From the NCBI GenBank assembly GCA_025463265.1, contig JAOBWH010000201.1, positions 1 to 41,584 on the forward strand: a stretch of 41,584 bases of DNA, given 5' to 3'. Position 1 is the first letter of the stretch, and every line of letters begins with the position of its first letter. The notes under the pieces were generated by a model that did not search any database, was not told the origin of the DNA, and saw only the letters and a list, made by a program, of their open reading frames with translations. A program made the position numbers and the translations under genes. The stretch comes from Ilumatobacteraceae bacterium (lineage in GTDB: Bacteria; Actinomycetota; Acidimicrobiia; Acidimicrobiales; Iamiaceae). This document shows, in pieces, positions 25,609-33,481 of the stretch.

Positions 25609-27768
25609 TCAGATGGTGATGACCGCTCCGATGCGGCCCTCATCATCGACGAAGGCCATCGAGCTGCCGCCGAGCACGGCCCACCCGCCATCGGTGCGGA
25701 GCACCCGAGACGCCTGCTCCGGCATCTGGACGGTGACCCGGCTGACCTCCCGCAGGGTGCTGCCGTCGACCTCGATCTCCACGACCTGGCTCCCGGTGTT
25801 CGGGTTGCTGGGCTGGCATGCGTAATCGACGTTGGCGCCGCCTGATGGCGGGATCACGCACTCGGTGGTCATCGCCTGCCACGAGGTGACCGGGACGGCG
25901 AAGCGGCGCTCGCCGAGGCTCACGAACGCGTGGTGGTCCGAGACCACCGGGGAGTCATCGCCGAGGGTCAGCTCATCGACCACCTTCGGTGCCGCCGGGT
26001 CCGACACGTCGAACAGCTTGGCCACCTGCTGCCCGCTCGCACCGGGCCCGAAGCCGACGACCCGGTCCCGGCCGATCGGGTGGAGGTAGCCGCTGAAGCC
26101 CGGGAGCTTCACCTCGCCGGCCACCTTCGGGTCCGTCGGGTCTGCCAGGTCGAGCACGTAGAACGGGTCCGTCTGGAGGAAGGTGACGGCGTAGGCGGTG
26201 GCGCCGTCGAAGCGGATGCCGTACAGCGTCTCGCCCGGCAGCCCGAACCACGGCGTCGAGCCGACCACGTCGAGGTTCCCCTCGGTGTCGAGCACCACGA
26301 CCTTGTTCAGCGGGTCGTCCGGGCCCGGGCCGGGGATGGTGGTGCCGGTGGGCTGGGCGGTGGTGGTCGTCGTGCTCGTGCTCGTGCTCGTGCTCGTCGA
26401 GGTCGACGTGCTGGTCGAGGTGCTGGTGGTGGATGTGCTCGTGGTGGTGGCGGGCGCCGGCTCGGTCGTGGTGGTGGCCTCGCCTGGGACGGTCGTGTCG
26501 GGCACGGCGTCGGCGGGGACGATCGCCGGAACCGGCTCGACGGTGCCGGTCGGCTCCTCGGCGAAGTCAGCACCGGGCGAGCCGTCGGTGCCCACCGGCG
26601 CCGAGGTGCCCGAGTCGCCGTCGCTCACCTGCTCCTCGATCACGACGTCGTCGATCGGGACGGGCCGACCGCCGAATCCCTCCACGCCGGGGCCGTCAGC
26701 CGTGATGGCGACCCGGAGGTGGCCGTCGTGCTCGGACATCGAGAAGTCGTTCAGCAGCGATCCGGGCACCGAACCCGAGCCGGTGTGCTCCAGATCGCCG
26801 AGGTCGAAGCGGTGGATCGCCGTGGTCGACCCCTGGTCGCCCCACTGCGGGGTGGCGAGGTAGGCGGCGTCGTCCGTGACGGCGACGAGCTGGCCGGACC
26901 CCACCACCTCGGTGGCGTGGGTCGGCTGGAGCTCGCCGGTCACCGGCAGGCGCACGATGAGCGAGGCGGTCGGATCCGAGGTCTGGGTCGGGTGCAGCAC
27001 CTCGTCGCAGGGCACCGGGCCGCCGCCGAACGGGACTTGGTCGCCGCGGGCACCGGTGAAGCCGTCGGCGGCCACCAGGTACAGGTCGGCCCCGACCCGG
27101 CGGGCGTCGACCAGCATCCCCGACGTGGTCCACGTGCCGACGTTGTCGAGCGAACTCGCACCGACGTCGACCCGGGCCGCCTGCACCGCGGCACCGTCCT
27201 CGGACTGGCCCACGACCCAGGCCCGGCCCGCCTCACGGTCGTAGGTGACCTCGGCGCCGTAGGGCACGGGGCGGGTGGCCAACACGTCGGCGTCGCCGAG
27301 GTCGACGATCGCCAGCTTCTGCCCGGCGACCACCAGGACCCGGTCGCCGCCGAGGCGGTCCACCAGATCGAGCTCGTCGACGCCGTCGACCACCACGTTG
27401 GTGGCATCGAGCGCCTTCTCGTCGGCGGCGGACGACGACGCCTGGTCCGCGCTCTGCTCGCTGGCCGCACCTGTGGTGGCCGGGGCGCTCATCGCTGCCT
27501 CGCTGGCCGCACCCCCGGCGGTGACCCGTGCATCACCGTCGAACGCCAGACCGACGTCGCCGACCGGGCCGAACTGCTGCCTGTACGCATCCTCGCCCCA
27601 CGCCGAGAGGTCCCGGCACGACCCGAAGGCCCTCAGGCCCGAGGCCTCGGCCTGCTCGGGCGTGGCCACCACCGCCGCTGCTGCGACGACCGCCGTCATG
27701 CCCAGGGCGGCGAGGAGGACGGCGATCCCCTTGCGGGGCCGGTTGCCGGGGGTGAGGTTGTTGTCCAT
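25609..27768 (-). CDS. secreted or membrane-anchored beta-propeller domain protein
   Basis: A 719-residue protein of the prokaryotic beta-propeller family (PF09826-like). The N-terminus has a basic stretch and a hydrophobic segment (RKGIAVLLAALGMTAVVAAA, about 12-32), a signal peptide or membrane anchor. Propeller blades are suggested by repeated strands such as VLVVAGQKLAIVDLGDADV, TAIHRFDLGDLEHTGS, PFYVLDLADPTDPKVAGEV and AKLFDVSDPAAPKVVDEL. The domain is interrupted at about residues 400-475 by a Pro/Thr/Ser linker with long Thr-Ser alternation, encoded by CGTGCT repeats on the plus strand. Function is unknown; homologues are extracellular. It follows the acyl-CoA synthetase on the same strand with a 43-bp gap, so co-transcription is possible. 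No clear promoter is seen. Confidence 0.82.
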   Translation of the reverse strand: MDNNLTPGNRPRKGIAVLLAALGMTAVVAAAAVVATPEQAEASGLRAFGSCRDLSAWGEDAYRQQFGPVGDVGLAFDGDARVTAGGAASEAAMSAPATTGAASEQSADQASSSAADEKALDATNVVVDGVDELDLVDRLGGDRVLVVAGQKLAIVDLGDADVLATRPVPYGAEVTYDREAGRAWVVGQSEDGAAVQAARVDVGASSLDNVGTWTTSGMLVDARRVGADLYLVAADGFTGARGDQVPFGGGPVPCDEVLHPTQTSDPTASLIVRLPVTGELQPTHATEVVGSGQLVAVTDDAAYLATPQWGDQGSTTAIHRFDLGDLEHTGSGSVPGSLLNDFSMSEHDGHLRVAITADGPGVEGFGGRPVPIDDVVIEEQVSDGDSGTSAPVGTDGSPGADFAEEPTGTVEPVPAIVPADAVPDTTVPGEATTTTEPAPATTTSTSTTSTSTSTSTSTSTSTSTSTTTTTAQPTGTTIPGPGPDDPLNKVVVLDTEGNLDVVGSTPWFGLPGETLYGIRFDGATAYAVTFLQTDPFYVLDLADPTDPKVAGEVKLPGFSGYLHPIGRDRVVGFGPGASGQQVAKLFDVSDPAAPKVVDELTLGDDSPVVSDHHAFVSLGERRFAVPVTSWQAMTTECVIPPSGGANVDYACQPSNPNTGSQVVEIEVDGSTLREVSRVTVQMPEQASRVLRTDGGWAVLGGSSMAFVDDEGRIGAVITI
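26371..26394. repeat. (CGTGCT)4 microsatellite in the beta-propeller gene
   Basis: Four perfect 6-bp units lie inside a wider low-complexity stretch (about 26340-26460). They encode Ser-Thr pairs, so unit gain or loss changes linker length by two residues without shifting the frame. Confidence 0.75.
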
Positions 27769-27811
27769 GCCGGTTGCGACGACCCGGCCGGCGCCCCGGT
27801 TCCCGGCTCGT

Positions 27812-29455
27812 TCAGGTGCGGGTTCCCACGGCCACCTCCGCGGTGGCCTTGGCCCAGCGGTAATCGGCCTTGCCAGCCGGTGAGCGCTCGACCTGCGGGA
27901 CGATCACCACGTGCTTGGGCAGCTTGTACCCGGCGAGGGAGGCCCGCAGGTGGTCCCGCACGTCGTCGAGGGTCGGCGGCGCATCGGGGTCGGCGGGAGC
28001 GACGACCGCGACCACCGCGCTCCCCCAGCGCTCGTCGGGGACGCCGACCACCAGCACGTCGAGGACGGCCTTGTGGTCGACGAGCGCCGACTCGACCTCC
28101 TCGGGGAAGACCTTCTCGCCGCCGGTGTTGATGCACTGCGAGCCGCGGCCCAGCAGCTGGATGGTGCCGTCCTCCTCCACCGTGGCCAGGTCGCCGGTGA
28201 AGCAGTAGCGCTGGCCGTCGACCTCGATGAACGTGGACGCCGTCTTCTCCGGGTCGTTCAGGTACCCGAGCGGCAGGCGACCAGCGTTGGCCACCTTCCC
28301 GATCACCCCGGATCCCGGCTCGACCGGGCGCAGCTCCTCGTCGAAGACCCCGGTGGTGGGGCCGGGGGCGAACCGGGCGAGACCCGACGGGTTCTCCCCC
28401 GCCGTGAGGCGCTGCGAGCCCTGGACGCCGCTCTCCGACGAGCCGAACCCGTCGATGATGGCCCGGCCCTCGAACAGCTCGCCCAAGCGCGCCTTCAGCG
28501 ACGACGACATCGGCGCCCCGCCGTTCGAGATGGCGAACAGTCCGGCGGCCTGCCAGCGGCCGGGGTTGGCCTCCCACGCCGACACCAGCGGGCGGGCGAC
28601 GGCATCGCCCACGACCGTGAGCGAGTTGACCTGGTGCTCATCGACGGCATCCCACACGGCCACGGGGTCGAGCGCACCCGGCATCAAGACGGTCTTGCCG
28701 CCGGCCAGCAGCCACGAGAACGTGGTCCACTGCGCCGCCGCGTGCATCAGCGGCGCCAGCGGCAGGTAGCTGAAGGCGTCGACCATGCGGTCCGGCAGCT
28801 GCTCCGGCGAGTCGATCGGTCCGCCGAGGCGCATGGGATCGCCGCCGCCGATGCAGGCGAAGAACGCATCCTCCTGACGCCACACCACGCCCTTCGGCCG
28901 GCCGGTGGTCCCGCCGGTGTACATCAGGTAGGTGTCGTCCCCGGAGCGGCCGTGGGTCTCCACCGGCTCGGGCGACGCCGCCGCCAGGGCGACCTCGTAG
29001 TCCAGGCCCTCGTCGAGCGGGACGACCTCGCCCGACACCGACGACGGGTCTGGGTCCGACACGATCAGCACGGATCGAATGGCGGCGATGCCACCCGGCA
29101 CCGAGGCCACCGCGCCGGTCAGGGTCTCGTGCACCACCAGCGCCTGGGCGCCCGAGTCCTCGATCAGGTACCCGAGCTCCGCGCCCGTGTACCGGTGGTT
29201 CATGTTCACCGGGATGGCCCGCAGGGAGAACGCCGCCAGCATCGACTCCAGGTACGCCGCGTCGTTCCGCAGGAACAGCCCGACCCGGTCGCCGGGCCCC
29301 ACGCCGGCCTCCCGCAGGTGGTTGGCCAACCGGTTCGCCCGCTCCGCGAGCTCCCCGTAGGTCCGGGTCTGCGGACCGCACACCAGCGCCACCCGCTCGG
29401 CGCACCGCGGCCAGATCGACTCCCACAGATCAGCGAAGTTGTACGTGCTCGACAC
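27812..29455 (-). CDS. acyl-CoA synthetase, FadD19-like
   Basis: A 547-residue AMP-forming acyl-CoA ligase. The phosphate loop is YTGGTTGRPKGVVWR (about 175-189), followed by the IIDGFGSSESG adenine-binding region. The hinge region is GRGSQCINTGGEKVFPEEVE and the catalytic Lys lies in SPAGKADYRWAK near the C-terminus. Its layout (INTGGEKVFPEEVE, GDAVARPLV, SPAGKADYRW) is closest to the actinobacterial FadD17/FadD19 group, which activates C24-C26 steroid side-chain acids. The GTG at 29455 gives the family start (SSTYNFADLWES) and has AGGGG just before it. In-frame starts at 29470 and 29506 would read into or through a perfect operator palindrome, which argues against them. The gene is probably repressed by the regulator that binds TGAC-N5-GTCA. 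Confidence 0.87.
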   Translation of the reverse strand: MSSTYNFADLWESIWPRCAERVALVCGPQTRTYGELAERANRLANHLREAGVGPGDRVGLFLRNDAAYLESMLAAFSLRAIPVNMNHRYTGAELGYLIEDSGAQALVVHETLTGAVASVPGGIAAIRSVLIVSDPDPSSVSGEVVPLDEGLDYEVALAAASPEPVETHGRSGDDTYLMYTGGTTGRPKGVVWRQEDAFFACIGGGDPMRLGGPIDSPEQLPDRMVDAFSYLPLAPLMHAAAQWTTFSWLLAGGKTVLMPGALDPVAVWDAVDEHQVNSLTVVGDAVARPLVSAWEANPGRWQAAGLFAISNGGAPMSSSLKARLGELFEGRAIIDGFGSSESGVQGSQRLTAGENPSGLARFAPGPTTGVFDEELRPVEPGSGVIGKVANAGRLPLGYLNDPEKTASTFIEVDGQRYCFTGDLATVEEDGTIQLLGRGSQCINTGGEKVFPEEVESALVDHKAVLDVLVVGVPDERWGSAVVAVVAPADPDAPPTLDDVRDHLRASLAGYKLPKHVVIVPQVERSPAGKADYRWAKATAEVAVGTRT

Positions 29456-29471
29456 GGTCCCCTGGTTCACA

Positions 29472-29488
29472 TCTGACAGTGTGTCAGA
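29472..29488. promoter_or_regulatory. palindromic operator TCTGACAGTGTGTCAGA before the acyl-CoA synthetase gene
   Basis: A perfect inverted repeat with 7-bp arms (TCTGACA / TGTCAGA) around GTG, 17 bp upstream of the preferred GTG start. TCTGAC-N5-GTCAGA is shared with the CoA-transferase operator at 31428-31448. Confidence 0.6.
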
Positions 29489-29533
29489 AACTGCTGGGCC
29501 GCTCATCGGGGATGGGCGGGGGCCCGAGGCGGC

Positions 29534-30034
29534 TCAGAGGCCGTCGGGGACGTCGCCCAGCAGCAGCTCGACACCAGCGAGGGCCGGGTCGAACCCGGGC
29601 TCCCACGGCAGCCAGCCGGTGCGGTCCGGCCACACGAGCTGGACCATCCGGTAGGGCTCGTCGCCGTACCAGGCGGTGGCCGACCCGAACAGGTCGCCCA
29701 TGGCTTCGAGGTCGACCGGGATGAGCCCGGCCCGCTGCTCGCCGTCGTACAGGCCCCGGAACAGCTCGCCCACGGGGATCTGGGTGCCGCCGCGCAACAG
29801 GTCGGCCATCAGGCCGGCGAGCCCCTTGGCGGCCACCGGCTTGAGGCCGACGATCACGATCTCGGGGAACCCGAACGTCTGCTCGAACCCGATCGTGTAC
29901 CCGTACCCGGGAAGCGGTGGGTCGGTGGCGGTGTTGGCGCCCACCGGCTCGAGCAGCCACCCGGTGGTCTCGATCATCCAGGCGAGCTTGTCGCGCAGCG
30001 CCATCGACCGGTCCGGGAACACGTCGTCGCCCAT
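29534..30034 (-). CDS. DUF4262 domain-containing protein
   Basis: A 166-residue cytoplasmic protein with the DUF4262 signature. An N-terminal helix (KLAWMIETTGWLLEPV) leads to GYGYTIGFEQTFGFPEIVIVGLKPVAAKGLAGLMAD, then VGELFRGLYDGEQRAGLIPVD and a Trp-rich end (MVQLVWPDRTGWLPWEPGFD). Function is unknown. The family is scattered in actinobacteria and often appears near toxin or phage genes, but nothing of that kind is adjacent here. The ATG at 30034 is supported by a TACCGT -10 ending 7 nt upstream. It is transcribed toward the acyl-CoA synthetase, but the operator palindrome and start of that gene lie between them, so independent control is likely. Confidence 0.8.
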   Translation of the reverse strand: MGDDVFPDRSMALRDKLAWMIETTGWLLEPVGANTATDPPLPGYGYTIGFEQTFGFPEIVIVGLKPVAAKGLAGLMADLLRGGTQIPVGELFRGLYDGEQRAGLIPVDLEAMGDLFGSATAWYGDEPYRMVQLVWPDRTGWLPWEPGFDPALAGVELLLGDVPDGL

Positions 30035-30041
30035 GCGACCG

Positions 30042-30047
30042 ACGGTA
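30042..30047 (-). promoter_or_regulatory. -10 hexamer TACCGT, leaderless start of the DUF4262 gene
   Basis: TACCGT on the minus strand ends 7 nt before the ATG at 30034. No ribosome-binding site is present. Confidence 0.55.
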
Positions 30048-30125
30048 TCTCGACCGCGCTGGTCGCCACCGTTGCTGCCTACCCGGGCGCCATGTCGCGC
30101 ATCGAGGCCACCGCGATCATCGAGG

Positions 30126-31304
30126 TCAGGATGGAGGGACGCTGAGCGCCTCTGCGTTGGTCCGCATGATCTGGTGGATCTCTTCGTCGGTGAAGCCGGC
30201 GAGGTCGTCGACGAAGGACTTCGGGTCGGCGAGGCCCTCGGCGTGGGGCCAGTCGGAGCCGAACAGCACGTGGCCGGCGCCGATGGCGTCGGCGAGGTGG
30301 CGGATGTCGTCCTCGTAGTAGGGGGCGACCCACACGTTGGTGCGCAGGCGCTCCACCGGGTCCACGGCGAAGGCACCGGGGGTCATCGAGTGGGCCTTGG
30401 CCAGCTTCTTGACGAGCGGGTGGACCCACTCCGAACCGCTCTCGATGGTGGCGACCCGCAGCGAGGGGAACCGGTCGAACACGCCGTGGCAGATGAGCGC
30501 CGCCATGGTGTCGGAGATGGCCCGGTCCGAGGTGAGGATCCCGTAGAGAGGCGTGCGCCGGAAGGCCTCGAACTCGGCGGACTCGCCCCAGTCCACGACG
30601 TAGCGGCCGTAGCCGGCCTCGCCGGAGTGGTACGCCACGGTCACCCCGGCATCGGCGAGGACCCGCCACATCGGGTCGTAGAGCGGATCGCCCGGCGAGC
30701 GGCCGCCCGAGGGGTGCATGATCGGACCGGCGCGCAGCACCACGATGCGGCAACCGTGCTCGACGGCCCAGCGGGCCTCATCGAGCGCCTGGTCGGGATC
30801 GAGCAGGGTCAGGTACGGCGCTCCGAAGATCCGGTCCTGGAAGTGGAGGCCCCAGTCGTCCTCGACCCAGCGGTTGAAGGCCCGGAAGGCGGCGTGGGCG
30901 GCGTCGGGGTCACCGACGAGCGCCTCCTCCATGCCGACGCCGAGCGTGGGGAACATGAAGCAGCCGCTGATCCCCTGCTCGTCCATCACCGCGAGGCGGG
31001 CGTCGCGGTCGCGGTAGGCGGGGCTGATGGGCTCCAGGGCGCCGAACGCGGCGCGGATGTCGTCGGCCGGGACCTTTCCCCGGAAGTGGTCGTCGAGGCA
31101 GCCGGGGCGCGCAACCGGGTCGAACCGGGGGTTCGGGATGAACCGGTTGATGCGCCCGGCGACCACCAGGCGCGTCTTGCCATCGACCTCCGCCCACTGC
31201 ATGGCTCGCTTCTGCATCCGCGGGTCGAGGTGACGGGTGAAGGCGTCGGGTGCCTCGTAGTAGTGGTTGTCGGCGTCGAAGACGTCGAAGTCGACCGTGC
31301 CCAT
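30126..31304 (-). CDS. amidohydrolase family protein (ACMSD/LigW-like superfamily)
   Basis: A 392-residue metal-dependent hydrolase of the amidohydrolase_2 (ACMSD-like) group. The N-terminal metal motif is DADNHYYE (10-17), a variant of the usual DxDxHxxE. Later metal-binding or catalytic parts are AYHSGEAG (about 230), RVATIESGSEWV and the terminal Asp in LFGSDWPHAEG. Actinobacteria carry many paralogues, usually as predicted decarboxylases or C-C hydrolases in aromatic or steroid breakdown; the reaction here is not assignable. AGGGGG lies 5 nt before the ATG at 31304. A palindrome (AGAACGTGTTCT) 39 bp upstream suggests TetR-type control shared with the fused acyl-CoA dehydrogenase. It is divergent from the CoA-transferase gene. 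Confidence 0.85.
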   Translation of the reverse strand: MGTVDFDVFDADNHYYEAPDAFTRHLDPRMQKRAMQWAEVDGKTRLVVAGRINRFIPNPRFDPVARPGCLDDHFRGKVPADDIRAAFGALEPISPAYRDRDARLAVMDEQGISGCFMFPTLGVGMEEALVGDPDAAHAAFRAFNRWVEDDWGLHFQDRIFGAPYLTLLDPDQALDEARWAVEHGCRIVVLRAGPIMHPSGGRSPGDPLYDPMWRVLADAGVTVAYHSGEAGYGRYVVDWGESAEFEAFRRTPLYGILTSDRAISDTMAALICHGVFDRFPSLRVATIESGSEWVHPLVKKLAKAHSMTPGAFAVDPVERLRTNVWVAPYYEDDIRHLADAIGAGHVLFGSDWPHAEGLADPKSFVDDLAGFTDEEIHQIMRTNAEALSVPPS

Positions 31305-31342
31305 GGCGGCCCCCTGGCTGCAGACGGATGTGCGACGAAACA

Positions 31343-31354
31343 AGAACGTGTTCT
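31343..31354. promoter_or_regulatory. KstR-like operator AGAACGTGTTCT upstream of the amidohydrolase
   Basis: AGAAC-N2-GTTCT lies in the divergent amidohydrolase/CoA-transferase region, nearer the amidohydrolase. The core is identical in form to the site at 39041-39054. The outer T and A of the mycobacterial KstR consensus are not both kept, so it is a weaker match. Confidence 0.45.
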
Positions 31355-31426
31355 CGTTTTCAACCTACCCCTCCCCCGCTCCGGCTGCTCACCGGGCCGA
31401 AGGTGAGCCCGAGGGGGATGGGGCGC

Positions 31427-31432
31427 TAATCT
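31427..31432 (+). promoter_or_regulatory. -10 hexamer (TAATCT) of the CoA-transferase gene
   Basis: TAATCT begins one base before, and overlaps, the palindrome at 31428-31448. The start codon is 36 nt downstream, leaving a leader with GAGG before the ATG. Confidence 0.5.
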
Positions 31433-31448
31433 GACGGACCGTCAGATT
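31428..31448. promoter_or_regulatory. perfect palindromic operator overlapping the CoA-transferase -10
   Basis: Perfect 10-bp arms AATCTGACGG / CCGTCAGATT around a single A. It covers the -10 hexamer, so a bound repressor would exclude polymerase. The core TGACGGACCGTCA matches the site in the P450 control region and the TCTGAC-N5-GTCAGA form of the acyl-CoA synthetase site. Confidence 0.7.
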
Positions 31449-31467
31449 CGAACCGTCCGAGGTCACC

Positions 31468-32703
31468 ATGTCTTCCAGCACCGGCCCGCTCGCAGGCGTC
31501 CGCATCATCGAGAGCTCGATGCTCGGCCCCGCCGCCATCACGACCCAGCTCGCCGACCTCGGCGCCGAGGTCATCAAGGTCGAAGCACCTTCGGGCGACT
31601 ACATCCGCCAGATGACGTGGCCCATCGTCGAGGGCGTCTCGCTGATGCACCTCCACCTCAACCGCGGCAAGAAGTCGATCACCCTCGACCTCCGCACCCC
31701 CGAGGCCGTGCAGACCTACCTCGACCTGGTGCGCGACGCGGATGTCGTCATCGAGGCGATGCGGCCCGGCGGCCTCGAGCGCCGCGGCCTCGGCTACGAC
31801 AAGCTCCGCGAGGTCAACCCGGCCATCGTGTTCTGCACCATCTCGGGCTACGGCATGACCGGCCCCTACGCCGAGCTCCCCAGCCACGGCGTCGCCTACG
31901 ACGTGTGGGCCGGGCTGGTGAAGCCCGAGATCACCGAGGAGGGCTTCGCCGCCATCCCCGAGCACCCGTCGATGGGCATCCACGCCGGGCCCCTCTTCGG
32001 TGCGCTCGGCGTGCTGGCCGGCGTCATCAAGGCCCGGGCGACCGGCGAGGGCTGCCGCCTCGAGATCGCCCAGTCCGACGCCGCCGCCGCCATGGACTGG
32101 TACCGCTCCGAGAGCTGGAAGGCCTACGAGCGACCCGAGTCCGAGGTCACCGGGAACGCCTCGGACAACTACGTGCGCCGGGCGCCGGGCACCGCCGGCA
32201 TGCGCGACGGCGTCCGCTACCAGTTCTACGAAGCCTCCGACGGCAACTTCGTCCTCCTGCAGGCCTCCGAGCGGGAGTTCTGGGAGAACTTCTGCAAGGG
32301 CGTCGACCGCTACGAGCTGTTCGAGCAGAACCCGGGCGCCAAGTTCGCCGACCACGCCGTGGGCAACGTCGAGCTGCGCACGCAGCTCAAGGAGATCTTC
32401 CTCACCCGTCCGGCGCAGGCGTGGGTGGACCTCGGCCTCGAGATCAACGTGCCGATCATCAACGTCAACACGCCGCAGACCCTGAAGGACGACCCGCAGT
32501 TCCAGGCCCGCTTCGAGTGGATCCCGGCCGAGCGCCTCGGTGCCGAGCAGCAGCCGTCGCCCATCAAGTACCTCGATCTGGACATCCCGCTGCCCGAGAA
32601 GGCCCCCACGGCCGGCCAGCACACCGACGAGGTCCTCCGGGACCTCCTCTCGCTGAGCGACGACGACATCGCGAAGCTCCGCGAGAGCGGCGCCCTCGGC
32701 TGA
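31468..32703 (+). CDS. CaiB/BaiF family (class III) CoA-transferase
   Basis: A 411-residue class III CoA-transferase, which moves CoA between acyl groups through an aspartyl-anhydride intermediate. Visible blocks are GVRIIESSMLGPAAITTQLADLGAEVIKVE at the N-terminus, the hallmark LNRGKKSITLDLRTPEA, and RPGGLERRGLGYDKLREVNP. The likely active-site neighbourhood is HGVAYDVWAGL with GCRLEIAQSDAAAAMDW. Relatives include alpha-methylacyl-CoA racemases and bile-acid CoA-transferases, and the true substrate is unknown. GAGG precedes the ATG at 31468. The -10 is buried in a perfect palindrome of the same class as those before the P450 and the acyl-CoA synthetase, tying it to that regulon. AlkB follows but has its own promoter. 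Confidence 0.88.
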   Translation: MSSSTGPLAGVRIIESSMLGPAAITTQLADLGAEVIKVEAPSGDYIRQMTWPIVEGVSLMHLHLNRGKKSITLDLRTPEAVQTYLDLVRDADVVIEAMRPGGLERRGLGYDKLREVNPAIVFCTISGYGMTGPYAELPSHGVAYDVWAGLVKPEITEEGFAAIPEHPSMGIHAGPLFGALGVLAGVIKARATGEGCRLEIAQSDAAAAMDWYRSESWKAYERPESEVTGNASDNYVRRAPGTAGMRDGVRYQFYEASDGNFVLLQASEREFWENFCKGVDRYELFEQNPGAKFADHAVGNVELRTQLKEIFLTRPAQAWVDLGLEINVPIINVNTPQTLKDDPQFQARFEWIPAERLGAEQQPSPIKYLDLDIPLPEKAPTAGQHTDEVLRDLLSLSDDDIAKLRESGALG

Positions 32704-32719
32704 GGTGCCGCCTCCGAGC

Positions 32720-32737
32720 GACGAACACACGTTCGTC
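32720..32737. promoter_or_regulatory. LexA (SOS) box GACGAACACACGTTCGTC before alkB
   Basis: 7-bp arms GACGAAC / GTTCGTC around ACAC. It contains CGAAC-N4-GTTCG, the established LexA box of Bacillus and actinobacteria. It ends 9 bp before the alkB -10 and so covers the -35 region. Confidence 0.75.
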
Positions 32738-32746
32738 CGGAGGCGC

Positions 32747-32752
32747 TAGCGT
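32747..32752 (+). promoter_or_regulatory. -10 hexamer TAGCGT, leaderless start of alkB
   Basis: TAGCGT ends 6 nt before the GTG at 32759. The LexA box lies just upstream. Confidence 0.6.
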
Positions 32753-32758
32753 GGGGTC

Positions 32759-33433
32759 GTGTCCGCCCGACTCGCCGCTCCCCCGCCGATGGACTGGCAG
32801 GCGTCGCTGTTCGGCGATGCCGAACCGGCGCCGGACCGGGGCTTCTCCACCGTGGAGCGCGTCGAGCTCGGCGACGGCGCGTGGGTCGACATCGCCCAGG
32901 GGTGGATGAGCGGGGCCGACACCCTGTTCGAACGGCTCCTGTCGACGGTGCCGTGGCAGGCGCGCGAGGTGCCGATGTACGAGCGGGTGGTGCCCGAGCC
33001 GCGCCTGTCGCACTGGTGGGGCGACGGCGCCACCCGGCCGTGGCCGGCCGAGGCCCGAGCCATCGCCCGCGCCCTGCACGGCCACTACGGCGTCCGGTTC
33101 GACGCCCTCGGCGCCAACCTCTACCGCGACGGCCGAGACAGCGTCGCCTGGCACGGCGACCGGGTGTACCGGGAGCAGGACACGGCGATGGTGGCGGTGC
33201 TCAGCCTCGGCTGCCAACGGCGGTTCCTGCTGCGGCCGAAGGGCGGGGGCGCCAGCGTCCGCCTGGACCCGGCGCCGGGCGACCTGCTGGTGATGGGCGG
33301 GACGTGCCAGCGAACCTGGCAGCACTGCGTGCCCAAGGCGGCCCAGGTGAGCGGCCCGCGCATCAGCGTGTCGCTGCGACGCCGCCACGACCTCGAGCCC
33401 GGCGCCGTCGAGCGCGGCGACGATCCCACCTGA
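32759..33433 (+). CDS. alkB: AlkB-type 2-oxoglutarate/Fe(II) dioxygenase, DNA or RNA dealkylation
   Basis: A 224-residue AlkB-family dioxygenase, in the group with the ASLFGD N-terminal motif (15-20). The Fe(II) ligands are His132 and Asp134 in VAWHGDRV and His189 in TWQHCVPK. The 2-oxoglutarate-binding arginines are in GPRISVSLRRRH (Arg201, Arg207). NLYRDGRDSVAWHGD is the usual nucleotide-recognition stretch. The enzyme reverses N1-methyladenine and N3-methylcytosine damage. The start is a GTG directly after a leaderless -10, and the promoter carries a LexA-type SOS box. SOS control of alkB is unusual, since E. coli alkB belongs to the Ada response. A hairpin follows the stop. Confidence 0.9.
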   Translation: MSARLAAPPPMDWQASLFGDAEPAPDRGFSTVERVELGDGAWVDIAQGWMSGADTLFERLLSTVPWQAREVPMYERVVPEPRLSHWWGDGATRPWPAEARAIARALHGHYGVRFDALGANLYRDGRDSVAWHGDRVYREQDTAMVAVLSLGCQRRFLLRPKGGGASVRLDPAPGDLLVMGGTCQRTWQHCVPKAAQVSGPRISVSLRRRHDLEPGAVERGDDPT

Positions 33434-33455
33434 CCGCACCCCGTCCCGATGCCGC

Positions 33456-33481
33456 CCGACGGGATCGGATCACCCCGTCGG
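33456..33481. terminator. bidirectional hairpin between alkB and the small Cys-rich gene
   Basis: 8-bp arms CCGACGGG / CCCGTCGG with a 10-nt loop sit between two convergent stops. There is no T-run on either side. Confidence 0.5.

Noticed and set aside
29456-29506. ATG at 29506 as the start of the acyl-CoA synthetase
   Set aside because: It would put the perfect operator palindrome inside the coding sequence and add residues not expected in the family; the GTG at 29455 fits better.
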